Shown here: positions 40,917 through 49,308 of the stretch, one piece after another
Layout: each line of letters opens with the position of its first letter
Numbering within the stretch: position 1 is the stretch's first letter
Assembly: GCA_965242615.1 (NCBI GenBank)
Contig: CBDESR010000005.1
Coordinates: 1,364,001-1,428,000, forward strand
Direction: 5' to 3'
DNA length: 64,000 nt
From: CBDBCU01 sp965242615
Lineage (GTDB): Bacteria > Chloroflexota > Dehalococcoidia > Lucifugimonadales > UBA3495
Made by a program: the position numbers and the translations under genes
The notes under the pieces: generated by a model
Told to the model about the DNA's origin: nothing
What the model saw: the letters and a program-made list of their open reading frames with translations, nothing else
Databases searched by the model: none

Positions 40917-41840
40917 TCAGAGGTCGGGGGCGAAGGCCAAGGGGTCTTCGAGGAATTCGACATTTTCGAGGGCATCGCGGGCGGCGTCGGCGATAGCGGC
41001 GTCGCCGTCTTTGATGCAGCGGAGGAGGGCGCGTTTGGCGAGGATGCCGCCGATTTTGCCGAGGGCGGCGAGGCTGGCCATTTGCACCTGGTCATCCTCG
41101 TCCTGGAGCAGGCAAATGAGGTGGGGGACGACGGTTTCGTCGCCGAGTTCGCCGCAGGCATTGGCGGTTTCGTAGCGGAGGGCGGGTTCGTGGTTTTGGA
41201 GTTCTTTGATGAGGAGGGGCAGCCAGACGGATTCGCCGGTGCGCCCCATCGCGTAGATGGAACTGGATTTGAGTTTGAGGTCGGGGCTGGCGTAGGCTTG
41301 GGAGAGGTAGTCGTGGATGTCGGGGGTGTTGAAGGGGGCGATGGCTTCGAGGCTGCGGCGGCGGACTTCGGGATTTTCAGCGGGGTTGTCGAGGATAGCG
41401 CGGAGGTGGTCGCGGACGCAGCCGGCGTCTTTGGGGAGGAGGACGCCTTCCTGGGCGAGGGCGGCGAATTTGCCGAGGGCGGCGGCGGCGGCGGCGCGGA
41501 TTTGGGGGCTTTTGTCGGAGTTGAGGATTTGGATGAGGCCGGGGATGACGGAGCGGTCGTCGTGTTCCCAGAGGCCGGCGATGGCTTGTTCGAGGACGGG
41601 TTCGTCCTGGTCTTTGAGGCACATCTTGAATACGGCGCCGAAGTCGAGTTCGGGGTTGTCCTCGGCCAGTTCGACCATCGCGGCGATGATGGCGCGGCGG
41701 CGGTCCCGGGGCATTCGGAACCAGGCGCGGGCAAAGATGCCTAACTCGGCGGGGGAGAGGTCGGAGACTTCGATGAAGTCGGAGTTGCCGAGGGGTTGGG
41801 CCGGGTCGGCGAGGGTGTCGAGGAAGCGTTCGAGAGACAT
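40917..41840 (-). CDS. HEAT-repeat protein
   Basis: 307 residues made almost entirely of helical repeats of about 30 residues. Recurrent cores are AAAAALGKFAALAQ, VRRRSLEAIAPFNTPD, SSIYAMGRTGE, ALRYETANACGELGDETVVPHLICLL and VQMASLAALGKIGG. Such solenoids bind proteins or cofactor enzymes. Several residues match PBS-lyase-type HEAT repeats, but no catalytic function is implied. It is co-transcribed with the PPOX gene. Confidence 0.88.
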   Translation of the reverse strand: MSLERFLDTLADPAQPLGNSDFIEVSDLSPAELGIFARAWFRMPRDRRRAIIAAMVELAEDNPELDFGAVFKMCLKDQDEPVLEQAIAGLWEHDDRSVIPGLIQILNSDKSPQIRAAAAAALGKFAALAQEGVLLPKDAGCVRDHLRAILDNPAENPEVRRRSLEAIAPFNTPDIHDYLSQAYASPDLKLKSSSIYAMGRTGESVWLPLLIKELQNHEPALRYETANACGELGDETVVPHLICLLQDEDDQVQMASLAALGKIGGILAKRALLRCIKDGDAAIADAARDALENVEFLEDPLAFAPDL

Positions 41841-42241
41841 AGTTCCGGCTCGCTGGGGGCCGCGCGGCGGGAGTTAGCGGGCTGCCGGGCGGCGGGTTAG
41901 GTTCGGGTCGGGACTGGTTTTGCAGGGGATAGCCGGGGTATAGAATATAACATAATGGGATTTGTCAATAAGGGCGGGAAATGCGATTTTGGGCGATTTT
42001 TGGGGATGGGCGGCGATGGGGGATTAAAGGCTGGGCGGGAAATAGCCCGCAGTTGGGTGGCGGCGTAGCGGCCCTTGGGACTTGCAAAAGTCATCCACCA
42101 GGACATATAGTATCGCTAGGAATGTGTTCGGATTCAACATAGCCCAGCCCCCTTTGGTCGGGCCGGCTGAACCGGACTGCAGAGACGCCTTCCATTACAA
42201 GGTCTTTCCGGCCTTTTTATTTCACACCAAGCGTTTAAGAA
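41841..42241. other. Intergenic region largely occupied by an IS relic
   Basis: About 400 bases. 41841-42073 has no recognised gene; a short AT-rich stretch near 41935-41965 (AGAATATAACATAATGGG) could hold a promoter for the HEAT gene on the minus strand. 42074-42234 is the IS relic. The next gene begins 8 bases after the relic's end. Confidence 0.6.
42074..42234 (-). mobile_element. Relic of the left end of the IS982-like element
   Basis: Read on the minus strand, the sequence follows bases 7528 to about 7690 of the intact IS: the inverted end ACGCTTGGTGTGAAATAAA, the leader with CCTTGTAATGGAAGGCGTCT, and the first 25 codons of the transposase (including the SWWMTFASP-type equivalent in another frame). 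Substitutions and small gaps are many, so it is old. It stops within the transposase N-terminus. Confidence 0.8.
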
Positions 42242-42994
42242 TTGAGCAGCGGACTTTTCCGACTATTAACGGCTATGGGGTTGTTGCTGATGTTGGCGGG
42301 ATGCGGCGGCGCCGGGGCTACGGCTACGCCGGCTCCGACGCCAACACTGACGCCTATTCCCGACCCGGCGGCGATTTTGGCCCGGGCGGCGGAACGGGTT
42401 GCGGCGGCGGAGTCGCTGTCCTTTGCATTGGAACATCCGGCGGGAAGTACGCAGCTGTCCCCCGGTCTGCTGCTGACCCGGGCATCGGGAGTTGCCAACC
42501 AGCCCGACCGGTTCCGGATCAAGTTGGAACTGGAAACCGCCGGGTCTTTTGTGGAACTGGAAGTTATCGGCATTGGCGATGAAACCTGGATGACTAACTT
42601 GTTCAGCGGGCAGTGGGAAGCAGCGGCGGCGGCGGTGCCGGTGCCGGTGCGTTTTGACAACGCCGGGCAAATGTTTGCGGATATTATTGCCGGGGTGGAA
42701 AACCCGCAGTTGGCCGGGACGGAACGGGTCGAGGATGGGGATGGCGGCAGTTATGCGGCCTGGCGGATACAAGGGACGATGCCGGGGGCGGCTTTGGCCG
42801 TGGTCTTGCCGGGTACGACGCTGGCGGCGGCGGCAATTCCGGTAACGGTTTGGGCGGACCAGGATGAAACCCGGCTGCCGCGGCTGGAATTGCGCGGCCC
42901 GTTGGCGGCTGGAGATTTGCCGGAAGTGGCGCGGGTATTGACGCTGGAGTTGCGGGAGCCGGCGGCGGAGATTGTTGCGCCGGAGGGTGGGTAG
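42242..42994 (+). CDS. LppX/LprAFG-like lipoprotein
   Basis: 250 residues. The signal peptide ends in a lipobox, LLLMLAGCGG, then a Thr/Pro linker. The rest is a beta-rich domain: AAERVAAAESLSFALEHPAG, RFRIKLELETAGSFVELEVIGIGDETWMTN and IPVTVWADQDETRLPRLEL, matching the pattern of LppX/LprG-type lipid-binding lipoproteins. It is anchored to the outer face of the membrane. The start is uncertain: TTG 42242 sits 8 bases from the end of the IS relic with no good ribosome site; ATG 42275 would shorten the signal. Confidence 0.75.
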   Translation: MSSGLFRLLTAMGLLLMLAGCGGAGATATPAPTPTLTPIPDPAAILARAAERVAAAESLSFALEHPAGSTQLSPGLLLTRASGVANQPDRFRIKLELETAGSFVELEVIGIGDETWMTNLFSGQWEAAAAAVPVPVRFDNAGQMFADIIAGVENPQLAGTERVEDGDGGSYAAWRIQGTMPGAALAVVLPGTTLAAAAIPVTVWADQDETRLPRLELRGPLAAGDLPEVARVLTLELREPAAEIVAPEGG

Positions 42995-43112
42995 TAAGGA
43001 GCCGGTTTAATCCCGCTTCGTTGATAAGCGGCGGCGGGTGTAGCGGGCTGGCCTGACGGTCTTTCATGGAGATAGAGCGGAGTTTTCGGGAGGGGATTGT
43101 GACAATAGTCGG

Positions 43113-43141
43113 TTGACAATAAAGAAAATGTGTTCTATCAT
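43113..43141 (+). promoter_or_regulatory. Promoter of the darG-darT operon
   Basis: TTGACA (43113-43118) and TATCAT (43136-43141) are 17 bases apart, about 120 bases before the darG start. The surrounding sequence is AT-rich compared with the flanks. Confidence 0.75.
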
Positions 43142-43261
43142 CTAACCACTAAAACTCACAAAAGGAATAGTTGGCTTTTTCTTGCGCTATGGGCTAGGTC
43201 GTGGCAAAATAGACCGGAAACCGGGGATTGACGCAAGGGAACCGACTTTCTGGGAGGCACA

Positions 43262-44182
43262 ATGATTACTTACGTGGTGTGCGACTTGTTCGCCAGTCCG
43301 GCGCGGACGCTGGTGAACACGGTTAACACCGTGGGAGTGATGGGCAAGGGCATTGCCAAGGATTTCAAGACCATCTATCCGGAGATGTTTGCCCGCTACC
43401 AGGAGCTGTGCGAGAAGGGCCAGTTCGAGGTAGGGAAACTGTGGCTTTACCGGACGCCCAACAAGTGGGTGTTGAACTTCCCCACCAAGAAACATTGGCG
43501 CAGTCCCTCTAGCCCGGAGTATATCGAGGTCGGGTTGAAAACCTTTGCCGCCACTTATCACGTGTACGGCATCACGGACATCTCCTTTCCCCTGCTAGGC
43601 TGCGGCAACGGCGAACTGGATTGGGAAACCCAAGTGCGGCCCTTGATGGAGCGGTACTTGAGTAAGTTGCCTATCGACATCTACGTACACCTCCAGAACC
43701 GCAAAGACCTTTACGCTCCGGAGCATCGCAATCTCAAGGAGATGAAAAGGTGGTTGCGAGGGGAGCCGGATTCGCTGGCCTTCAACGAGGTTTGGGCGGA
43801 CCTGATTGCGGCTATTGCCGCCGACCCGCACATTGTCAGTATAGGCAACGAAGGGGGAGCTCGAGCGCGAATTGGCGGCGACGAAGCGTCGATAGTTCTG
43901 GAACTGGGCGGTTCCGTCGTCCAGATACCGGAGGACGCCTTCTTGGATCTATGGCAGCAACTTCGGGCCGCCAGTTTTCTTGGCGGGGAATATCTGCCGA
44001 GCGGCTTGAACAATTACGCCAGCCAGATAATTCCACTGATGACGAAACTGTCTTACATCCGGAAGGTGGAGTTAGCCAGGCAACCCGACGCTTTGGGCGT
44101 CGGGTTGCGGATAGTTCCCGGCAGCAGCAGCAGGCGACCAGAATTGTCCTTGGCCGGGATCGGGGTGGTTGAACCGGAATGA
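43262..44182 (+). CDS. darG: DarG-type macrodomain antitoxin (DNA ADP-ribosylglycohydrolase)
   Basis: 306 residues. The N-terminal macrodomain has LVNTVNTVGVMGKGIAKDF (ADP-ribose loop, about 17-35), LWLYRTPNKWVLNFPTKKHW and ISFPLLGCGNGELDW (about 112-126), the DarG pattern. The C-terminal 140 residues are a second domain that in known DarG proteins binds and neutralises the toxin. It removes ADP-ribose from thymidine in DNA. GGGAGG precedes ATG 43262. Its stop overlaps the darT start by 4 bases. Known darTG pairs usually have the toxin first; here the order is reversed. Confidence 0.9.
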   Translation: MITYVVCDLFASPARTLVNTVNTVGVMGKGIAKDFKTIYPEMFARYQELCEKGQFEVGKLWLYRTPNKWVLNFPTKKHWRSPSSPEYIEVGLKTFAATYHVYGITDISFPLLGCGNGELDWETQVRPLMERYLSKLPIDIYVHLQNRKDLYAPEHRNLKEMKRWLRGEPDSLAFNEVWADLIAAIAADPHIVSIGNEGGARARIGGDEASIVLELGGSVVQIPEDAFLDLWQQLRAASFLGGEYLPSGLNNYASQIIPLMTKLSYIRKVELARQPDALGVGLRIVPGSSSRRPELSLAGIGVVEPE

Positions 44183-45174
44183 CCCTGCGGCCTGAAGTGG
44201 AAATCAATGCGCTTCGTCAGCACATTGAGGAGTTGCGGCGCGCGCCGTGGATAGGGCAGGCGCGCCAGTGGTGGCCGCGGTTTTTGTTCCACTGCACCGA
44301 CGTCACGAACGTGGTAAATATCCTGCGGCAGGGTGAAATCCTCAGTCGGGCGCAAGTGGCGGCAACCGGGCAATTGCAGCAGGACATTGCCAGCCCTCAG
44401 GTCATTGCCGGTACCGACCGGCAGTGGCAAGATTACGTGCGGCTATATTTCCGGCCAAGAACTCCTACCCAGTACCTGAACGAAGGTTTTCGCCCCTCGG
44501 GCCAATGGGAGTTGGGCTCCCATTGCCCGGTTCCTGTTTATCTCATATTCGACGCTTTGTCGGTGCTGGCGCGGGTTGACTGTCGCTTCTCTGACGGCAA
44601 CTTGGGTTCTATCTACACAAACGTAGGGAACAACATCGACTTCCTCAAGCAAATCCCGTTTAGCACGGTCTACCATGACACGTGGTTTGACCCGCCAGAA
44701 CGCGACCAGATAATCCGTCACCGCAATGCCGAGGTGTTGGTCCCGCAGAGTATGGGATTGGAAAACCTGATGCACATAGGTTGCCGTAGCCAAGCTGAGT
44801 ACGAGACGCTTCTATACTTGCTACCAGCGGGTACCAGCAGCCGGTGGGTAAGTAAAACTAGTGTCAGGCCCGAGTTGCGCCTTTTTAACCGTTCTTGGAC
44901 TTTTGTTGAGCAAGCGGAGATAAGTGAGGAGATGCTTATTTTCCGTTTCAACAGGAATTCCAAAACGCCCGGCCCTTTTGATGCTCGGGTTGCTCTGGAG
45001 GAGGCAGGGACGGGACGAAGGTATTATTGGCGCAACGAGGATTACCACTGTGCCAAGGATCTGACCCTCTCCTTGACTAGTATGCAGAACTCGTCTGACT
45101 ATACGGTTCGTTTTTTCCTCGACGGGCATTTGGCTTATGCCAATCGCTATCAGACGGACGACCTGCCTTTTTAA
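44179..45174 (+). CDS. darT: DarT-type DNA ADP-ribosyltransferase toxin with a C-terminal extension
   Basis: 331 residues. The first 215 match DarT (DUF4433): RFLFHCTDVTNVVNILRQG (NAD-binding His region), QDYVRLYFRPRTPTQYL, and RHRNAEVLVPQSMGLENL with the catalytic Glu. It attaches ADP-ribose to thymidine in single-stranded DNA. Typical DarT proteins end soon after this point, but here about 115 further residues follow, with beta-rich patterning (RVALEEAGTGRRYYWRN, YTVRFFLDGHLAY) and no recognised family. The extension could be a sensor or targeting domain. Start ATG overlaps darG. Confidence 0.88.
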   Translation: MTLRPEVEINALRQHIEELRRAPWIGQARQWWPRFLFHCTDVTNVVNILRQGEILSRAQVAATGQLQQDIASPQVIAGTDRQWQDYVRLYFRPRTPTQYLNEGFRPSGQWELGSHCPVPVYLIFDALSVLARVDCRFSDGNLGSIYTNVGNNIDFLKQIPFSTVYHDTWFDPPERDQIIRHRNAEVLVPQSMGLENLMHIGCRSQAEYETLLYLLPAGTSSRWVSKTSVRPELRLFNRSWTFVEQAEISEEMLIFRFNRNSKTPGPFDARVALEEAGTGRRYYWRNEDYHCAKDLTLSLTSMQNSSDYTVRFFLDGHLAYANRYQTDDLPF

Positions 45175-45247
45175 TCGCTTGATTCCGGTCTGTCGTAGTT
45201 GCTCACCCTGCTATACTTACCCCCAACAATCAATCGGAGGCACCCCT

Positions 45248-45670
45248 ATGAACTTTGCCGATATAAAACCCTTCCTGTCCGAAAACCACCGGGCGGTAGT
45301 CCAGACCATCCAGCCCAACGGGGCGGTGCAGGCCAGCGTGGTAGTCTGCGGGGCGCTGAATGACCAGCTGGTATTGGCCTCGGTTTATCCCAAATCGCGC
45401 AAGGTGCGGAACCTGCGGCGCGACCCGCAAATCACCGTCCTGGCGGTGACCGCGGACTGGCGGTGCTATGTAGTAGTGGAAGGGCAAGCCCAACTGCGGG
45501 CCGCCGACAATACCGACGCTGAGGAGCTGCGGTTGCTGCTGCGGGATATTTTCCGGGCGTGCAGCGGTAAGGAACACCCGGATTGGGCCGAGTATGACCA
45601 AGCGATGGTAGCCCAAGAGGGCGTGGGCATTCTGGTAACGCCGCAGCGGGTTTATGGGAAGCTGCGGTAG
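45248..45670 (+). CDS. PPOX-class F420-dependent oxidoreductase
   Basis: 140 residues, split-barrel fold: FLSENHRAVVQTIQPNGAVQAS, VYPKSRKVRNLRRDPQITVLAV and YVVVEGQAQLRAADNTDAEELRLLL. This is the TIGR03618 type, which uses F420 (or FMN). ATG 45248 has CGGAGG 6 bases upstream. It follows darT by 73 bases but has its own ribosome site. The substrate is unknown. Confidence 0.82.
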   Translation: MNFADIKPFLSENHRAVVQTIQPNGAVQASVVVCGALNDQLVLASVYPKSRKVRNLRRDPQITVLAVTADWRCYVVVEGQAQLRAADNTDAEELRLLLRDIFRACSGKEHPDWAEYDQAMVAQEGVGILVTPQRVYGKLR

Positions 45671-45680
45671 GAAATATGCT

Positions 45681-45710
45681 TGCCGACCCGGGCGCGGCCA
45701 CGGGTCGGCA
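45681..45710 (+). terminator. Hairpin after the PPOX gene
   Basis: TGCCGACCCG and CGGGTCGGCA form a perfect 10-bp stem with a 10-base loop, 10 bases after the stop codon. No T run follows, so termination would need help or the stem protects the 3' end. Confidence 0.5.
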
Positions 45711-45812
45711 TCAGAGCAACTTCTGTTCTGCTCCTTAGGATAGTTGGGTATCGTAAGCATAGCAGAATAGGCGGCTAAAGAAAAGGGTTAGCCTCGGGCG
45801 GCGCGTTGGCGG

Positions 45813-46808
45813 CTACAACCCCATTACCAGCCCCGCGTCGGCGAGGCAGACTAAATCGCCGCGTTGGTTGATGCCTTTGACCCGGCATTCGACCAAGCCG
45901 TTGCCTGGCGCGGCTTGCTTGGCGGTGATTTCGCCGGTGAAGGTTACGGTGTCCCCGGCGCGGAAGGGCGTAATGGCGCGCATCAGGAGGCGGCCGCCGT
46001 TGTAGAAGGCGCTGAGGGGGAAGGAGCGTTCCAGCATCTGGTCCACATAGGACATTGTGGCCGGGCCGGCGTTGACCGTGCCGCCAAAAATGTTTTGCCG
46101 GGCAAATTCCTCATCGTTATGGATGTTGCTTGCGCTGGGCGGGCCGGCCAAGCGGAAGTCGCTTTTGCGGTTGATGATGGCTCGGCTTTCGGTGATGGCT
46201 AGTTCCGACAAAGCGTCGCCCACCGCAATGGCGGCGAAGGTCAGCGGCGCGGTTGGCGGCGGTGATTGGGCCGGCACAACGGGAGCGGCGGGCATTGCCG
46301 GAGTTGCGGCGGCGTCCTGGGGAACTTCCCGCTGTCCTTTGGCGTACTCGAAAATGCAAGTGTAATCGTACTGGCCGACCGGTTCGCTGCGCTGGTTGGC
46401 TGCCGCTATGCGGAAAGTAACGAACTTGCTGCCGCGCCGTTCATACTTTTCCAGTACCCGGCCGGTAGCGGTGATGGTGTCCCCGGCGACAACCGGGCGG
46501 AACCATTGGGCTTCGCATTTTGCAAAGGGGGTCTGACGGCGGGCGGTTTGGGATTGCTCCAAGGCGGTAAAGCCGTTGTGGGCGGCGATTTCCGCCCGCA
46601 GCAGGGGGGCGTAGGATAATGCCATTGTGGGCATCGGCACCAGTGCGCCGCCGTATTCGGGACTGCCGCCGCCCAACTGGTAGCGGGCATCCGGATTCTG
46701 GGCAATATCAGCGTACTCAGCAATCTGCTGCGAGGTGATGGTAACTACCGTGGGCGGGGCGGCTTGCCCCGGTTCTACCGCGTCAAAGTCCCATAGGTTT
46801 TCGGTCAT
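45813..46808 (-). CDS. Tandem MaoC-like hot-dog protein (acyl dehydratase type)
   Basis: 331 residues in two hot-dog halves. The N-terminal half has ITSQQIAEYADIAQNPDARYQLGG and WFRPVVAGDTITATGRVLEKYERRGSKFVTFR. The C-terminal half has AGPPSASNIHNDEEFARQNIFGGTVNAGPATMSYVDQML with the hydratase-like Asn-x-His pair, then ITPFRAGDTVTFTGEI. A Pro/Ala linker joins them. It is probably a hydratase or dehydratase on a CoA thioester. ATG 46808 is the start. Confidence 0.8.
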   Translation of the reverse strand: MTENLWDFDAVEPGQAAPPTVVTITSQQIAEYADIAQNPDARYQLGGGSPEYGGALVPMPTMALSYAPLLRAEIAAHNGFTALEQSQTARRQTPFAKCEAQWFRPVVAGDTITATGRVLEKYERRGSKFVTFRIAAANQRSEPVGQYDYTCIFEYAKGQREVPQDAAATPAMPAAPVVPAQSPPPTAPLTFAAIAVGDALSELAITESRAIINRKSDFRLAGPPSASNIHNDEEFARQNIFGGTVNAGPATMSYVDQMLERSFPLSAFYNGGRLLMRAITPFRAGDTVTFTGEITAKQAAPGNGLVECRVKGINQRGDLVCLADAGLVMGL

Positions 46809-46860
46809 TGGCGTATCCCTGCGGTTGGATTGGGATGAGGTTTGCCGGCTTGTCAGTACG

Positions 46861-47256
46861 CTAGGCGGCGGGCTGCACCAGTTCAATCAGCACATCGTCC
46901 GGGCCTTCGATATAGGCCAGCTTGAGGCCGCCGGTTACTTCGGTCAGGGGCAGGACGGTGCGGATGCCGGCAGCAGTGAGGCGGTCGAGTTCGGCCGCCA
47001 GGTCGGTGACATGGAAGCCGAAATGTTCGAGGCCGAGGCGGTTCAGTTCGGCAGCGGCGCGCTGGTCGGAGGAGCCGGGCGGCTGGGACGACACATTAAG
47101 GCGGGTGGGGCCGCCGACTTCCATTCCGATGGTGATGGTGCCGGGCATAACTTCCCGCTCCGATACGATTTTGGCGTCGAAGTGCTTGGCGTACCAAGCG
47201 GCGCTGGCGTGAGGGTCGGCGGAACGGATGTGGACATGGTTGATAGCGTAGGGCAT
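46861..47256 (-). CDS. VOC-family (glyoxalase-fold) protein
   Basis: 131 residues. Two beta-alpha-beta-beta-beta modules are visible: INHVHIRSADPHASAAWYAKHF at the start, LGLEHFGFHVTDLAAELDRLTAAGI in the middle and LAYIEGPDDVLIELVQ at the end. Metal ligands would be His near residue 6, His near 83 and Glu near 126. It probably acts on a small metabolite with a divalent metal. The neighbouring genes (MaoC, SnoaL, NIPSNAP) read the same way and may form a catabolic cluster. Confidence 0.85.
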   Translation of the reverse strand: MPYAINHVHIRSADPHASAAWYAKHFDAKIVSEREVMPGTITIGMEVGGPTRLNVSSQPPGSSDQRAAAELNRLGLEHFGFHVTDLAAELDRLTAAGIRTVLPLTEVTGGLKLAYIEGPDDVLIELVQPAA

Positions 47257-47272
47257 CGGGGGTTTCCTCCTC

Positions 47273-47668
47273 TTACATTCCCGGGGAAGCGTGGTGGGCG
47301 ATGAGCCGCCAACCCGAGCCGGTGCGGATGAATATGTTGGTGGCCAGGACGCCGAAGTTGTCGGCGCGGCCCTGCAACACGCTGGTGATGTTTTCAACGC
47401 AAGTAACCCAGCCGCAATCGCCTTCGACCACCACATTGACATAGCGGATGTTGAAGTGCATCAGGGTGGTATTGTCGAAGATGCGCCGCCAGCTTTCGCG
47501 GATGGTTTCCCAACCGACCAAGGGCTGCCAACCGGGATGGACGCACAAAGCCTGCTCCGAATCCAGGCAGATGTCATCCATCGCCGCCAAGTCCAGCGCG
47601 CCAAAGGCGGCGTAGAACTGCTGATTGGCGGCTTTGAGGGCGTCGAGGTCAGCGGCGGCGGAGAGCAA
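47273..47668 (-). CDS. SnoaL-like (NTF2-fold) protein
   Basis: 131 residues with NTF2-fold blocks: LKAANQQFYAAFGALDLAAMDDI, VHPGWQPLVGWETIRESWRRIF and ATNIFIRTGSGWRLIAHHASPG. This is the SnoaL_3/DUF4440 pattern. It may be an isomerase-like enzyme or a binding protein. TTG 47668 is used as start, with AAGGTGA upstream. A 17-bp hairpin separates it from the NIPSNAP gene. Confidence 0.82.
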   Translation of the reverse strand: MLSAAADLDALKAANQQFYAAFGALDLAAMDDICLDSEQALCVHPGWQPLVGWETIRESWRRIFDNTTLMHFNIRYVNVVVEGDCGWVTCVENITSVLQGRADNFGVLATNIFIRTGSGWRLIAHHASPGM

Positions 47669-47684
47669 GGGCGGTTCACCTTTT

Positions 47685-47719
47685 GGCGGCGGCTTACGGT
47701 TGAACCGTAAGCCGCCGCC
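47685..47719 (-). terminator. Perfect 17-bp intercistronic hairpin
   Basis: GGCGGCGGCTTACGGTT (47685-47701) is the exact inverted complement of AACCGTAAGCCGCCGCC (47703-47719). It lies between the NIPSNAP stop and the SnoaL start. No T run follows on the minus strand, so an RNA-processing or stability role, or partial termination, is as likely as full termination. Confidence 0.5.
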
Positions 47720-47728
47720 CCCGATTGA

Positions 47729-48343
47729 TTAGCGGGTGGGGGAGAAGGATGCGGGGATGACGATTTTGTTTTCCTGATGGACCAGGAACTCGCGGGTGGG
47801 CGGCGGCCAGTTCGGGTTTTCGCCGGCTTCGGCGCGGATGCGGGTGCGTTCAGCCAGGTCTTTGTAGGGCCAGACGTGCATCCACTTGCTGGAGCCGTCC
47901 TCGAGTTCGCAATACATCCCGGCCGCCAGGGGGGAGTAGGCTTCCCGATGGGGGACGGCGGCGGCCCACCGCTTCAGCACTTCGGCGAGGGAGCCGGGCT
48001 GGTAGGTGTAAATCCGCATTTCATAGACGCCGCCGAGTTCCTGACCGCCGCCGAGGGGGCGCATAAAGTCGGCGGGCTGCCAAATCTGGGAGTCCATATT
48101 CAGGATGTTGCCGCCGTTGGGCGGCGGCCAACCCTCGACGCTGGCGCTGCGGCACTCCTCGCGGTGTTCCATGCTGTCGTAGGGCCAGATGTGGATGACC
48201 TGGTTGAGGGGGCCAATTTCGGTGTGCCAGAAGGCGGCCAAGGGGGAGACCTTTTCCCGGGCGGGCAAAGCCTTGCCGAAGTTGTCCTCGAACTCGGCGA
48301 CGCTGCCGGGTTTCATATCGTAGGTGCGGACTTCGTAAATCAT
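47729..48343 (-). CDS. NIPSNAP-family protein, two tandem domains
   Basis: 204 residues. Two NIPSNAP modules of about 100 residues: MIYEVRTYDMKPGSVAEFEDNF with LAAFWHTEIGPLNQVIHIWPYDSMEHRE, then YEMRIYTYQPGSLAEVLKRWAA with LEDGSSKWMHVWPYKDLAERTRIR. The fold is a ferredoxin-like dimer; the function in bacteria is not settled. It heads the small cluster read on the minus strand. Confidence 0.88.
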   Translation of the reverse strand: MIYEVRTYDMKPGSVAEFEDNFGKALPAREKVSPLAAFWHTEIGPLNQVIHIWPYDSMEHREECRSASVEGWPPPNGGNILNMDSQIWQPADFMRPLGGGQELGGVYEMRIYTYQPGSLAEVLKRWAAAVPHREAYSPLAAGMYCELEDGSSKWMHVWPYKDLAERTRIRAEAGENPNWPPPTREFLVHQENKIVIPASFSPTR

Positions 48344-48641
48344 AGCGACTCCTTTTGGGAATATGGGGCCGGCCGGTTTATTTACATAAAGACCGGCGGG
48401 CCGGGGTTAGTGTAGCAGAAAGTTGGGGGGAGGGCAAACCGTGGTAGTCGGACATTGCCGGTGGGCGGGGTTAAGTACGAGGTATTGCCGGGGCAGTGCC
48501 TCCGGGGCGGGTTGTAAAACCGCCGGCCGGGTTGATTTTAGCCGGTCGGGGCGCGGCGGTTGGTTTTGCCGGGGGCATTGCGGACTTCCCGGCAATAAGT
48601 TAGGATGGGATATGATACCAGTTTTACAGGAGGGTTTTTTT
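48344..48641. repeat. Intergenic region holding one copy of a 45-bp leader-like direct repeat
   Basis: About 300 bases with no gene. Near 48500-48543 the block GGCGGGTTGTAAAACCGCC followed by GGCCGGGTTGATTTTAGC reappears almost unchanged at 49764-49800 on the other side of vapBC. On the minus strand this block includes a GGCGG/CCGCC hairpin and a GGAGG ribosome-site sequence, as in the leader of the EPPP-tail gene at 49309-49749. It may be the remnant of a duplicated leader. The vapB promoter may be near 48605-48616 (TATGAT). Confidence 0.55.
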
Positions 48642-48857
48642 ATGGATGAGGAAGGGAAGCAGCTTGAGGAAGTCCCGCCGGAACCGGAAAGGGTTTCGGG
48701 GTTGGACTTGCCGCCCCCGCCGCCGTGGCCGCAGAATGGGGAGAAGTGGACGGTCGATGAGGCCATTGCCTGGCTGGACACGCAGACTTGGCAGTCGGAG
48801 ACGGATTCGACCGCTTTCATTCGGAGGATGAGAGATGCGTCCCGCCCGGGCCGCTAA
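48642..48857 (+). CDS. Putative VapB-type antitoxin
   Basis: 71 residues from ATG 48642, which follows AGGAGGG. It is acidic and Pro-rich at the start (KQLEEVPPEPERV, LPPPPPWP), with a helical C-terminal part (WTVDEAIAWLDTQTW, FIRRMRDASRPGR). No DNA-binding fold can be recognised. The call rests on position: it overlaps the PIN-domain gene by 23 bases, the usual antitoxin-before-toxin layout. Confidence 0.6.
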   Translation: MDEEGKQLEEVPPEPERVSGLDLPPPPPWPQNGEKWTVDEAIAWLDTQTWQSETDSTAFIRRMRDASRPGR

Positions 48858-49230
48858 GGTAGTTGATGCATCCGTTTGCGCTGCCATGTATTTCCGGGAG
48901 GCGCGCTACCGGGAGGCTATGCGGCTTAGTGCTGGAGTTGATTTGTTTGCGCCTACGCTGCTGAACTACGAAATGGCAAGCGCAGCCAGCAGAAAAATCG
49001 CCGAAAACCCGCGAATCCGGGAGACCGTTGTTGAGAGTCTGGAGGCTTTCCTGCACACCGGCATTCGCCTGTTGGATGTGGACTACCTTGCGGTGGTGGG
49101 GGTGGTTGAGGATACCGGGTTGACGCTCTATGATGCCAGTTATCTCTACCTGGCCCGGGTGATGGAGTTGCCTTTGCTGACTTTTGACGGGGAATTGTCA
49201 GGGGCGGCGCGCAACCGAGGGCTGGCCTGA
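48835..49230 (+). CDS. vapC: VapC-type PIN-domain toxin
   Basis: 131 residues. The acidic PIN residues are in place: D11 in VVDASV, E46 in LLNYEMAS, D100 in LTLYDASYLYLA and D118 in LTFDGEL. PIN toxins cut RNA, often tRNA, until held by their antitoxin. The start overlaps the antitoxin gene. Direct repeats of about 45 bp lie on both sides of the pair (48500 and 49764). Confidence 0.85.
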   Translation: MRPARAAKVVDASVCAAMYFREARYREAMRLSAGVDLFAPTLLNYEMASAASRKIAENPRIRETVVESLEAFLHTGIRLLDVDYLAVVGVVEDTGLTLYDASYLYLARVMELPLLTFDGELSGAARNRGLA

Positions 49231-49308
49231 CCTCTACGACTATTGCGGCGGATAAATTAGACAGCCACCGGGGTTACCGAGGGGCTGAGTTTTTGGTTGA
49301 GGTTGCGC

